Below the pieces are notes generated by a model. That model was not told the DNA's origin. It worked only from the letters and a program-made list of their open reading frames with translations, and did no database searches. Below are positions 1 through 5,688 of a DNA stretch of 5,688 nucleotides, piece after piece (positions within the stretch are counted from its first letter, which is position 1; every line of letters begins with the position of its first letter). The translations under genes and the position numbers were made by a program. Source of the DNA: DATJXG01 sp035500455 (GTDB taxonomy: Bacteria; Acidobacteriota; Terriglobia; Terriglobales; Acidobacteriaceae); contig DATJXG010000001.1 in assembly GCA_035500455.1 (NCBI GenBank), forward strand, positions 1 through 5,688, given 5' to 3'.

Positions 1-2110
1 TGGTGTCGAAGAGTTGGTACAGGTCGCCGGTGATGAGTGGATAGGCCTCGGACGGAACGGCGATTACCGCGTTGCCAACAGCGATTGCGGGCAACACCAA
101 GGAAAGAAAACCGAGTAGCGGCGCTTCCCGCGGACAGATGACGCCTACGTTTCCGATCGGCTCGTTCATCGCGATGGTGATGTTGCGGAATGGCGGGTTG
201 TGCACCGCGCCGTCAAATTTGTCGGCCCAGGCGGCGTAGGAGAAGAGGCGCTCGATGCTGGCGCTTACTTCAGCTGCGGCTTGCCTCTCGCCCACCGCTT
301 TCGCAAGGCGGTGAGTTACCTCGCTTTGGCGCTGTGCGAGGTTCTCCGCCATGTAGTAGAGAACCTGGGCGCGGTTGTGGGCTGTGGTCTTGGCCCAGAC
401 TGCGGCCTTGCGGGCGGCTTCCACGGCGTTGCGGACGTCCTTGCGGTTACCCAGCGGGGCTTCGCCGAGCAGTTCGCCATTGGCGGCGCGAACTTCCATG
501 CTGTAGCCGGAATCGGGGCGGGCCTGCTTGCCTCCGATGTAGAGCTTTACGGTGCGGTCGATGGCGGGGGTTCCAGCGCCGTTTTCACTTTGAGAACTCT
601 CCGCGGGAACAGATTGTGAGACCGGGAGCGACGGGGCGCTCTTGAACCATGCCGGCTCCAGGTATTCCATCAGACCTTCGCGGCCACCCTCGCGGCCGTA
701 GCCGCTTTCGCGATAGCCGCCGAAGCCGCAGGAGGCGTCGAAGAGATTCGTGCAGTTCACCCACACCACTCCCGCCTTGAGCTGGGCGGCGACATGCAGG
801 GCAACGTTAATGCTTTCACTCCAGACGCAGGCAGCGAGTCCGTAAACCGTGTTGTTGGCCAGTTCTACTGCTTCACTGGGCGTGCGGAAGGTCATGGCGG
901 CGAGGACGGGGCCGAATATTTCCTGCTGAGCGACGATCGACGTGGGGTGAACGTTACTGAGCAGCGTGGGCGGAAAATAGAGGCCGCGGGCGGGCATTTC
1001 GATTTGAGGCTGCCAGCAGGTTGCGCCTTCGGAGACGCCTTGCTCCACCAGTCGCTGAATGCGATCGAGTTGCACGCGGGCAACGATGGCGCCGATGTCG
1101 ATGGCTTTATCGAGCGGCGGGCCGGCGCGAAGCTTGCCCATGCGGTCGCGGATTTTTCCGATCAGAGGCTCGGCAATGCTTTCCTGCATGAGCAGGCGAG
1201 ATCCGGCGCAGCAGACCTGGCCCTGGTTGAACCAGATGCCATCCACCAGGCCTTCGACGGCGCTGTCGAGGTCGGCGTCTTCGAAGATGATGAATGGAGA
1301 CTTGCCGCCGAGTTCAAGGGAAAGGCGCTTGTGACTGGTTGCGGTGGCGCTGCGGATGGCGCGGCCTACCTCGGTAGAGCCGGTGAATGCGATTTTATCG
1401 ACATCGGGATGCTTGACCAGGGCTTCGCCGGTCGAGCCGTCGCCGGTGACGATGTTGACCACCCCCGCGGGAAGGCCGATCTCGTGACAGATTCCCGCGA
1501 AGGCCAAAGCGGTGAGCGGGGTATATTCGGCGGGCTTGAGCACCACGGTGTTGCCGGTTGCCAGAGCGGGCGCGATTTTCCAGGCCAGCATCAGCAGAGG
1601 AAAATTCCACGGAATGATCTGGCCTACCACTCCGCAGGAGATGTATTCGGGAAATTCCTGCTGCAGAAGCTGCGCCCAGCCGGCATGGTGATAGAAGTGG
1701 CGGGCCACCAGCGGAATATCGATGTCGCGGCTTTCGCGGATGGGCTTGCCGTTGTCGATGGTCTCGAGAACCGCCAGGCGGCGCGAATGTTTCTGTACCT
1801 GCCTTGCCAGCGCATAGAGATAACGAGCGCGGGCATGCGGAGTCAGAGCCTGCCAGGCAGGAAACGCGGCACGGGCGGCTTTAACGGCGGCGTCAACATC
1901 TGCGGGCGAGCCCTGCGCGATGCTGGCCAGTTTTTCGCCGGTGGATGGATCGGTGGTATCGAAGTATTCGCCGGCAGAAGGTTGCATCCAGGCGCCATCG
2001 ATGAAGTGGCCGAAGCGGCGGTGGTGGCGGTCCAGCCAGGTGAGGGCTTCTTTCGGATCTTCGGGGGCTGGGCCGTATTCCAGGGTGGCGAATTTCTCGG
2101 CGAGGGTCAT
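1..2110 (-). CDS. Two-domain aldehyde dehydrogenase, ALDH16-like (3' end beyond window)
   Basis: NAD(P)-dependent aldehyde dehydrogenase; it probably oxidises acetaldehyde made by the adjacent DeoC. The frame is open from ATG at 2110 to the left edge (703 codons); an in-frame TAA at 2123-2125 fixes the start, and the ribosome site is weak. Domain 1 (about residues 30-490) is complete: PWNF with Asn169, LKPAE with Lys192, LELGGK with general base Glu266, GQVCCAGSR with nucleophile Cys300, EIFGPV with Glu397/Phe399, and GFGGYRESGYGREGG near 470. A Ser/Pro/Glu-rich linker (about 490-516) leads to a second ALDH fold from about 521 (VKLYIGGKQ). This one is degenerate: the Asn169 position is Glu662 in CPREAPLL and the Lys192 position is Val685 in VPSE. 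ALDH16 enzymes are about 800 residues with a pseudo-ALDH C-terminus, so roughly 100 residues are probably missing. Standard ALDHs are about 500 residues. Family and fusion are clear; the substrate is inferred from context. Confidence 0.9.
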   Translation of the reverse strand, partial: MTLAEKFATLEYGPAPEDPKEALTWLDRHHRRFGHFIDGAWMQPSAGEYFDTTDPSTGEKLASIAQGSPADVDAAVKAARAAFPAWQALTPHARARYLYALARQVQKHSRRLAVLETIDNGKPIRESRDIDIPLVARHFYHHAGWAQLLQQEFPEYISCGVVGQIIPWNFPLLMLAWKIAPALATGNTVVLKPAEYTPLTALAFAGICHEIGLPAGVVNIVTGDGSTGEALVKHPDVDKIAFTGSTEVGRAIRSATATSHKRLSLELGGKSPFIIFEDADLDSAVEGLVDGIWFNQGQVCCAGSRLLMQESIAEPLIGKIRDRMGKLRAGPPLDKAIDIGAIVARVQLDRIQRLVEQGVSEGATCWQPQIEMPARGLYFPPTLLSNVHPTSIVAQQEIFGPVLAAMTFRTPSEAVELANNTVYGLAACVWSESINVALHVAAQLKAGVVWVNCTNLFDASCGFGGYRESGYGREGGREGLMEYLEPAWFKSAPSLPVSQSVPAESSQSENGAGTPAIDRTVKLYIGGKQARPDSGYSMEVRAANGELLGEAPLGNRKDVRNAVEAARKAAVWAKTTAHNRAQVLYYMAENLAQRQSEVTHRLAKAVGERQAAAEVSASIERLFSYAAWADKFDGAVHNPPFRNITIAMNEPIGNVGVICPREAPLLGFLSLVLPAIAVGNAVIAVPSEAYPLITGDLYQLFDT

Positions 2111-2150
2111 TTCAGATCTCGTTTATTACTCTGTGGTGCGTCGATATCTT

Positions 2151-2307
2151 TGCCATCCTGTGCGGAGCGATCTCATGTCCGCGTCTGGGGACAGAGACAG
2201 CGCGCGGGATTCTTTTAGCCGGGCCATCTGCGCCATCGAGGAAATGCCTGGAAGGGCCGCTGCGGCTTGATACTGGCATGAGGTCCTTCGCTTCGCTCAG
2301 GATGACA
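2151..2307. repeat. MITE-like intergenic element with imperfect terminal inverted repeats
   Basis: Lies between deoC and the ALDH gene. The left end reads TGCCATCCTGTGCGGAGCGA on the plus strand (2151-2170). The right end reads TGTCATCCTGAGCGAAGCGA on the minus strand (2307-2288). The two match at 17 of 20 positions, and both continue inward to CTCATG after a 4-base length difference. The inner part contains a GC-rich hairpin (CCGC-T-GCGG, 2256-2264). The right end is a motif I recognise as highly repeated in acidobacterial genomes, where it is often mistranslated as 'HPERSEG'/'LSEAKDL'. It encodes no credible protein. I see no clear target-site duplication, so mobility is inferred. Confidence 0.6.
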
Positions 2308-2317
2308 ATAGCTGCAA

Positions 2318-2336
2318 AACAATCGCGCATTCGCGA
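2318..2336 (-). terminator. Possible weak intrinsic terminator after deoC
   Basis: On the minus strand, a few bases after the deoC stop, TCGCG and CGCGA form a 5-bp perfect stem with a 4-base AATG loop (2323-2336). It is followed by the T-rich run TTGTTTT. The stem is short and the T tract is broken by G, so termination may be partial, leaving read-through into the ALDH gene possible. Confidence 0.3.
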
Positions 2337-2341
2337 GCAAT

Positions 2342-3400
2342 TCACGCGATCGGGTGGCGGTAGTCTGCCGAGTAGCGTCCTGTCGCATGGTGCTCCAACT
2401 GCCGCTCGATGTCATTTAAGAGCGAACTGGCTCCGAAGCGAAAGAGTTCCGCCCGCATCCAGGGCGGGCCGAGTTCCTCTTTCATCAACGCCAGCCATTC
2501 GATCGACTGCTTGGCGGTGCGAATGCCGCCCGCCGGCTTGAAGCCTGCCGCCATGCCGGTTTCCTGCGCGTATTCACGGATGGCGCGGGTCATCACGAAG
2601 CCTACCGGGAGGGTGGCGTTGGTCGGCTCTTTTCCCGTGGAGGTCTTGATGAAATCGGCGCCGGCCATCATGGCCACAAAGCTGGCGCGGGCGACGTTGC
2701 GCAGCGTGAGCAGATCGCCGGTGCCGAGAATGACTTTCATGTGCGCGGGGCCGCAGGCCGCCTTGAAGGCGGCGATTTCGTCGTAGAGTTCCTGCCAGCG
2801 GCCTCCGAAGACATGGGTGCGGGTGATTACTACGTCGATGTCCTGGGCGCCGGCTTCCACCGAGCGGCGAATTTCTGCTACACGCTCGGGAAGTGGGGAG
2901 AGTCCGGCGGGAAATCCCGTGGAGACGGCGGCTACGCGGACGGCGCTTCCCTCCAGGGCGCGACGCGCAGTCTCCACGAAGCGGTGATACACACAGACGG
3001 CGGCGACCTGAATGTTCAGATCTTCGATTTCCAGGCGCTTGACGAGTTCTTGCTGGATGGGCGCGCGGGCTTTGGCGCAAAGGCGGCGAACGCGCTCATC
3101 GGTGTCATCGCCAGAAAGAGTTGTGAGATCCATGCAGGTGATGGCGCGCAGCAGCCAGGCGGCTTGCCAATCCTTCTTTACGGTGCGGCGGGCGACGTGA
3201 GATTGCGCCCGGCGCTCTACGGCGCTGGTGTTGACGCGGACCTGCTGCAACCAGTCCAGATTTAACGGGATGCCGCGGTTGGAAAGAAGCGGGTGGCCGC
3301 CGAGGGTCGCCACAGGCGCGTCAGAATGCTGCACAGGCGTGACGGAAGCAGCGTTGCCGTCACTTTCGATTCCGTTGTGTTTCGTGCGTTCCAACGACAT
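2342..3400 (-). CDS. deoC: Deoxyribose-phosphate aldolase (DERA), eukaryote-type
   Basis: Class I aldolase that cleaves 2-deoxy-D-ribose 5-phosphate into glyceraldehyde 3-phosphate and acetaldehyde, the last step of deoxynucleoside sugar breakdown; cytoplasmic. The 352-residue protein resembles the long animal-type DERA more than the shorter E. coli type: RRTVKK.WQAAWLL (71-84), DLTTLSGDDT (91-100), AAVCVY (133-138), GFPAG (162-166), DFIKTSTGKE (249-258), GFKPAGGIR (286-294), FRFGASSLL.DIERQ (320-334). The Schiff-base lysine is Lys252; Lys288 and Asp189 are the other catalytic residues, spaced as in human DERA (Asp155, Lys218, Lys254). The conserved fold begins near residue 45. The first ~44 residues are polar and unrecognised, and no clear Shine-Dalgarno precedes ATG 3400, so an alternative downstream start (for example GTG codons at residues 23 or 30) is possible. 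It is transcribed toward the ALDH gene. Confidence 0.95.
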   Translation of the reverse strand: MSLERTKHNGIESDGNAASVTPVQHSDAPVATLGGHPLLSNRGIPLNLDWLQQVRVNTSAVERRAQSHVARRTVKKDWQAAWLLRAITCMDLTTLSGDDTDERVRRLCAKARAPIQQELVKRLEIEDLNIQVAAVCVYHRFVETARRALEGSAVRVAAVSTGFPAGLSPLPERVAEIRRSVEAGAQDIDVVITRTHVFGGRWQELYDEIAAFKAACGPAHMKVILGTGDLLTLRNVARASFVAMMAGADFIKTSTGKEPTNATLPVGFVMTRAIREYAQETGMAAGFKPAGGIRTAKQSIEWLALMKEELGPPWMRAELFRFGASSLLNDIERQLEHHATGRYSADYRHPIA

Positions 3401-3453
3401 ATGGATGCCGGCTGATTGCGCCGTGATTCCTGAAGTTTCCCGGCGATGACCCA

Positions 3454-3513
3454 GGGTTGCATCCGGGCTTAGCGGCTATTGTACGGCAGGTTGACACTTG
3501 ACACCTGCAACCC
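3454..3513. promoter_or_regulatory. Inverted-repeat operator candidates in the divergent intergenic region
   Basis: Two nested symmetries are visible. GCAGGT (3486-3491) and ACCTGC (3503-3508) form a perfect 6-bp inverted repeat 11 bp apart. It covers the -35 box of the plus-strand promoter and lies just upstream of the minus-strand -10 box. GGGTTGCA (3454-3461) and TGCAACCC (3506-3513) form a perfect 8-bp inverted repeat whose centres are 52 bp apart, close to five helical turns. This suits binding of a dimeric or looping regulator controlling both arms. No regulator gene is in the window, so the binding protein is unknown. Confidence 0.4.
3478..3483 (-). promoter_or_regulatory. Putative -10 box of the deoC promoter
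   Basis: The minus strand reads TACAAT, a five-of-six match to the sigma-70 -10 consensus. Transcription would begin near 3471, giving a leader of about 70 bases before the deoC ATG at 3400. No good -35 is seen at 16-18 bp; the half-matching GTGTCA is 15 bp away. The promoter may therefore depend on an activator, consistent with the inverted repeat directly upstream. Confidence 0.4.
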
Positions 3514-3526
3514 TCAAAGCTAGGCT
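3498..3526 (+). promoter_or_regulatory. Sigma-70-type promoter for the nucleoside hydrolase gene
   Basis: A perfect -35 box TTGACA (3498-3503) is followed after exactly 17 bp by TAGGCT (3521-3526), which keeps the key T, A and final T of TATAAT. The expected start point is near 3533, giving a short leader of about 20 bases to ATG 3554. A second TTGACA lies 7 bp upstream (3491-3496) but has no -10 at the right distance. The -35 lies inside the GCAGGT/ACCTGC inverted repeat, so a bound regulator would block it. Confidence 0.55.
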
Positions 3527-3553
3527 ACATCGCCGACTGTTTTCGCGAACCAC

Positions 3554-4633
3554 ATGACAACTGCTGAATCGGCTGGAGTACCGGGCCCCCGACGTTTGCT
3601 TCGTTCTCTTCCCTTTCTTTCTATCCTCCTGCTGCTGGTGTGCGTGTTGCCGGCATCGGCCGCCAAGAAAATCATCTTCGACACCGATCCGGGCACCGAT
3701 GATGCGCTGGCCCTGATGCTGGCGCTGAACTCGCCGGAACTGGACGTGCGCGCCATCACCGTGGTGCCGGGAAATGTTACGGCGGAAATGGGACTGGAAA
3801 ACGCGCTGCGCATGGTTTCGCTGGCCAACCGCTGCGACATTCCGGTAGCCCCTGGCGCGCAGCATCCTTTGTTCCAGAAGCTGATCACCGCGGAATTCTG
3901 GCATGGAAAGAACGGGCTGGCGAATATCGAGTTGCCACCCAGCAAATGCAAGGCTGACCCACGCTTCGGACCTGATCTCATCATCCAGTTGGTCCACGAG
4001 AATCCGCATGAGATCACTCTGGTTCCGGTGGGGCCGCTGACCAATATCGCGCTGGCGATCGAGAAGGATCCTTCGATTGTGCCGCTGGTGAAAGAGGTAA
4101 TCCTGATGGGAGGCTCGATCAGCGGAGGCAATGTGAACGCCGCCGCAGAGGCCAACATCTACAACGATCCCGAGGCGGCACAGGTCGTTTTTCAGGCAGG
4201 ATGGCCGCTCACCATGGTGGGCCTCGAGGTGGGGGACAAGGCGCTGTTCACCCGGAAATATCTTGACGAGCTGGGAGCAACGCACGGGCCAGTCAACGAC
4301 TTTATCTATGCGGTGAACAAATTCCTGCTGGGGCTGGCGGAGAAATTCGGCGGCTCGGGATCGCCGATGTATGATCCCTCGGCGGTGGCGGTGGCGGTTG
4401 ATCCGACGCTGGTGAAAACGCAGGAGATGCACGTGGACGTGGAGACGCGCGGCGAGTTTACCCGGGGAGAAACCGTGGGGAATCGCCGCGGAGAGGTGGA
4501 GCGGAATGTTCTTCACGGGGACCGCTACATCATTGAGGGATTGGATCGGGTGAAGCCCAACACGAAAGTTTGTGTAGATGTGGATGCAGACCGCCTGCTG
4601 CAACTCTTTGTTTCGCGTATTCGCGGGAAGTGA
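3554..4633 (+). CDS. Exported inosine/uridine-preferring nucleoside hydrolase
   Basis: Hydrolyses the N-glycosidic bond of ribonucleosides to free base and ribose. The 359-residue protein has a Sec signal peptide: Arg at 13, 14 and 17, hydrophobic core FLSILLLLVCVLP (21-33), and likely cleavage at ASA|A (36/37). No lipobox is seen, so a soluble periplasmic enzyme is expected. The mature part is a full-length IUNH fold: DTDPGTDD (43-50) supplies the calcium and catalytic aspartates (Asp45, Asp49, Asp50); HGKNGL (117-122); PVGPLTNIALA (158-168); MGG (185-187); and GN...AEANIYNDPEAA (192-209) gives the ribose-binding Asn193, Glu199 and Asn201. The last calcium ligand is Asp274 in MYDPSAV. The preceding position, usually His in protozoan group I enzymes (His241 of Crithidia), is Tyr273, which may alter base preference. 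ATG 3554 is chosen because it places the signal peptide at the N-terminus; the ribosome site is weak. It is followed 65 bp later by a permease gene, probably in one operon. Confidence 0.93.
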   Translation: MTTAESAGVPGPRRLLRSLPFLSILLLLVCVLPASAAKKIIFDTDPGTDDALALMLALNSPELDVRAITVVPGNVTAEMGLENALRMVSLANRCDIPVAPGAQHPLFQKLITAEFWHGKNGLANIELPPSKCKADPRFGPDLIIQLVHENPHEITLVPVGPLTNIALAIEKDPSIVPLVKEVILMGGSISGGNVNAAAEANIYNDPEAAQVVFQAGWPLTMVGLEVGDKALFTRKYLDELGATHGPVNDFIYAVNKFLLGLAEKFGGSGSPMYDPSAVAVAVDPTLVKTQEMHVDVETRGEFTRGETVGNRRGEVERNVLHGDRYIIEGLDRVKPNTKVCVDVDADRLLQLFVSRIRGK

Positions 4634-4687
4634 CTCAGTTTGCGTCGTCGGGAATGGGCCCGCGTTTCGGTCCAGATTTCCTCGGCT

Positions 4688-4693
4688 AAGGAG
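4688..4693 (+). promoter_or_regulatory. Strong ribosome binding site of the permease gene
   Basis: AAGGAG lies 5 bases before ATG 4699. It is the best Shine-Dalgarno sequence in the window and fixes the permease start. No separate promoter is evident in the 65-bp gap, which supports co-transcription with the hydrolase gene. Confidence 0.75.
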
Positions 4694-4698
4694 AAGCA

Positions 4699-5688
4699 AT
4701 GTTTACACCGCATACTTTAGGCATTGCCCTGCTGATGATGATTACCAGCGCCGTGTGCTGGGGTTCTTGGGCGAACACATTCAAAGGCGTGAAGAATTAC
4801 CGGTTCGAGCTGTTCTACTGGGATTATGCGATCGGCATTTTTCTGATTTCGCTGGTCCTGGGCCACACCATGGGGAGCACCGGAAATACTCCTGACAGCC
4901 TGATCAACAACATTCATTCGGCCGACGCTTCCAACGTGATTTGGACGATGGTGGGTGGAGGCATCTTCAATCTGGCGAATCTGCTGCTGGTAGCGGCCAT
5001 CGACATGGCGGGGCTGGCGATTGCATTTCCGGTGTCCATCGGGATCGCGCTGGTAGTGGGCGTTGTGTTGAGCTATGGCCTGCAGCCCAAGGGGAACATA
5101 GTCCTGCTCGCGGCCGGTGTGGCTTGCGCCGTGGTCGCAGTGATCCTGGATGGAAAGGCCTACGGCAGCCTGGCGGGCGCAGGACGTAAAGTCTCCAGCA
5201 AGAGCATTGTGGTTTGCATCGTATCCGGCGTTTTGATGGGTTTGTGGGCTCCGTTCGTCGCGCACGGCATGACTCATGGACTGGCGCAGGGCCAAGCTCT
5301 CGGGCCTTACAGCACGGCGGTGTTTTTAACGTTGGGAGCGCTGCTCTCGTGCTTCATCTGGAACATTTATTTCATGAAGAAACCACTGGTGGGTGAGCCA
5401 GTGAGTTTCAGCGGATTTTTCCGCGGGCCGGCTTCCGCGCACATGCTCGGGCTGCTGGGCGGCGTTATCTGGGGCACGGGGATGGTATTCAACCTTGTGG
5501 CCGCCAACTTTACCGGGGTGGCGATTTCGTACGCCATTGGCCAGTCGGCGCCTATGGTAGCGGCACTGTGGGGGGTGCTGGCGTGGAAGGAGTTTGCGGG
5601 TGCCGGGCCCAAGGCGAAGTTATATCTGGTGCTGATGTTCGTGTTTTACGGCCTGGCGATTCTGCTGGTGGCGAAGGCTAACGGGTAG
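4699..5688 (+). CDS. GRP/ureide-permease-like transporter of the DMT superfamily
   Basis: Inner-membrane permease of 329 residues with about ten hydrophobic helices (roughly 6-22, 40-57, 80-100, 104-126, 132-150, 169-188, 203-223, 247-268, 272-294, 306-325), the usual number for the drug/metabolite transporter superfamily. The N-terminal CWGSWANTFK (20-29) and FELFYWDYAIG (36-46) patterns are those I associate with bacterial GRP sugar transporters (glucose/ribose uptake, GlcU/RbsU) and their plant ureide-permease relatives. Glycine-rich helix stretches (MVGGGIFNLANLLL, 84-97; GLLGGVIWGTGMVFNL, 251-266) look like the two repeats of the fold. The gene follows the exported nucleoside hydrolase, so uptake of released ribose, of free bases, or of intact nucleosides would fit; the sequence alone does not decide. 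The stop codon is the last triplet of the window, so what follows is unseen; a sugar kinase would be a natural next gene. Confidence 0.8.
   Translation: MFTPHTLGIALLMMITSAVCWGSWANTFKGVKNYRFELFYWDYAIGIFLISLVLGHTMGSTGNTPDSLINNIHSADASNVIWTMVGGGIFNLANLLLVAAIDMAGLAIAFPVSIGIALVVGVVLSYGLQPKGNIVLLAAGVACAVVAVILDGKAYGSLAGAGRKVSSKSIVVCIVSGVLMGLWAPFVAHGMTHGLAQGQALGPYSTAVFLTLGALLSCFIWNIYFMKKPLVGEPVSFSGFFRGPASAHMLGLLGGVIWGTGMVFNLVAANFTGVAISYAIGQSAPMVAALWGVLAWKEFAGAGPKAKLYLVLMFVFYGLAILLVAKANG

Noticed and set aside
190..645. Overlapping plus-strand open frames at the left edge
   Set aside because: The products are Arg- or Gly-rich antisense translations of the second ALDH domain, whose own minus-strand frame is open and recognisable to base 2.
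1..703. Possible separate second ALDH gene or a frameshifted pseudogene
   Set aside because: I read the frame triplet by triplet from about 880 down to 2 and found no stop or frame break, so the second domain is fused to the first; the left edge is a window cut, not a truncation I can demonstrate.
794..2218. A 474-codon open frame on the plus strand
   Set aside because: It lies antisense to the ALDH gene in a GC-rich region. The minus-strand frame has all ALDH motifs, while the plus-strand product is low-complexity, Gly/Ala-rich and matches nothing I recognise.
2112..2415. Small open frames across the intergenic repeat (products containing LSEAKDL and HPERSEG)
   Set aside because: These are the well-known spurious translations of the repeat itself; no ribosome sites or domains support real proteins.
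2741..3265. Plus-strand 174-codon frame and minus-strand 168-codon frame within deoC
   Set aside because: These are shadows of deoC in other frames with no recognisable motif.
3617..3661. Possible lipoprotein signal at Cys30 of the hydrolase
   Set aside because: The residue before Cys30 is Val and the preceding context is LLV, which does not fit the usual [LVI][ASTVI][GAS]C lipobox; cleavage at ASA|A is more likely.
3476..4699. A 407-codon minus-strand open frame, plus a 212-codon one at 3520-4158
   Set aside because: Both are antisense to the nucleoside hydrolase, which has the full set of family motifs; the His/Arg/Gln-rich composition is typical of shadow frames.

Overview
The window looks like chromosomal DNA from a Gram-negative bacterium of moderately high G+C (roughly 60% by eye). 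The best guess is an acidobacterium (Acidobacteriota, Terriglobia type). The intergenic repeat at 2151-2307 has the core CATCCTGAGCGAAGCGAAGG, whose spurious translations ('HPERSEG', 'LSEAKDL') I know as a frequent repeat of such genomes. The nucleoside hydrolase also carries a Sec-type signal peptide. The taxonomic assignment is inference from memory, not a database result.

Layout: there are two divergent gene pairs around a 153-bp regulatory region (3401-3553). Leftward on the minus strand are deoC (3400-2342, a eukaryote-type deoxyribose-phosphate aldolase) and then a long aldehyde dehydrogenase gene that starts at 2110 and runs off the left edge. The visible 703 residues hold a complete, catalytically intact ALDH domain fused to a second, degenerate ALDH domain, an ALDH16-like architecture. 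The 231-bp gap between these genes holds a 157-bp MITE-like inverted-repeat element and a possible terminator. Rightward on the plus strand are an exported inosine-uridine-type nucleoside hydrolase (3554-4633) and a ten-helix sugar or nucleoside-product permease of the GRP/ureide-permease type (4699-5688, ending exactly at the window edge).

Working model: the genes form a nucleoside scavenging module. The exported hydrolase splits nucleosides outside the cytoplasmic membrane. The permease imports the released sugar (or base). A sugar kinase, not in this window, would phosphorylate the sugar. DeoC cleaves 2-deoxyribose 5-phosphate into glyceraldehyde 3-phosphate and acetaldehyde, and the ALDH oxidises the acetaldehyde. 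The intergenic region has a good plus-strand promoter (TTGACA, 17-bp spacer, TAGGCT) and a minus-strand TACAAT box. Inverted repeats overlap both, so one regulator may control both arms. No RNA gene, CRISPR array, transposase or phage gene was seen. The enzyme families are known; the less ordinary points are the two-domain ALDH, its pairing with DERA, the exported hydrolase plus permease, and the structured intergenic regions.
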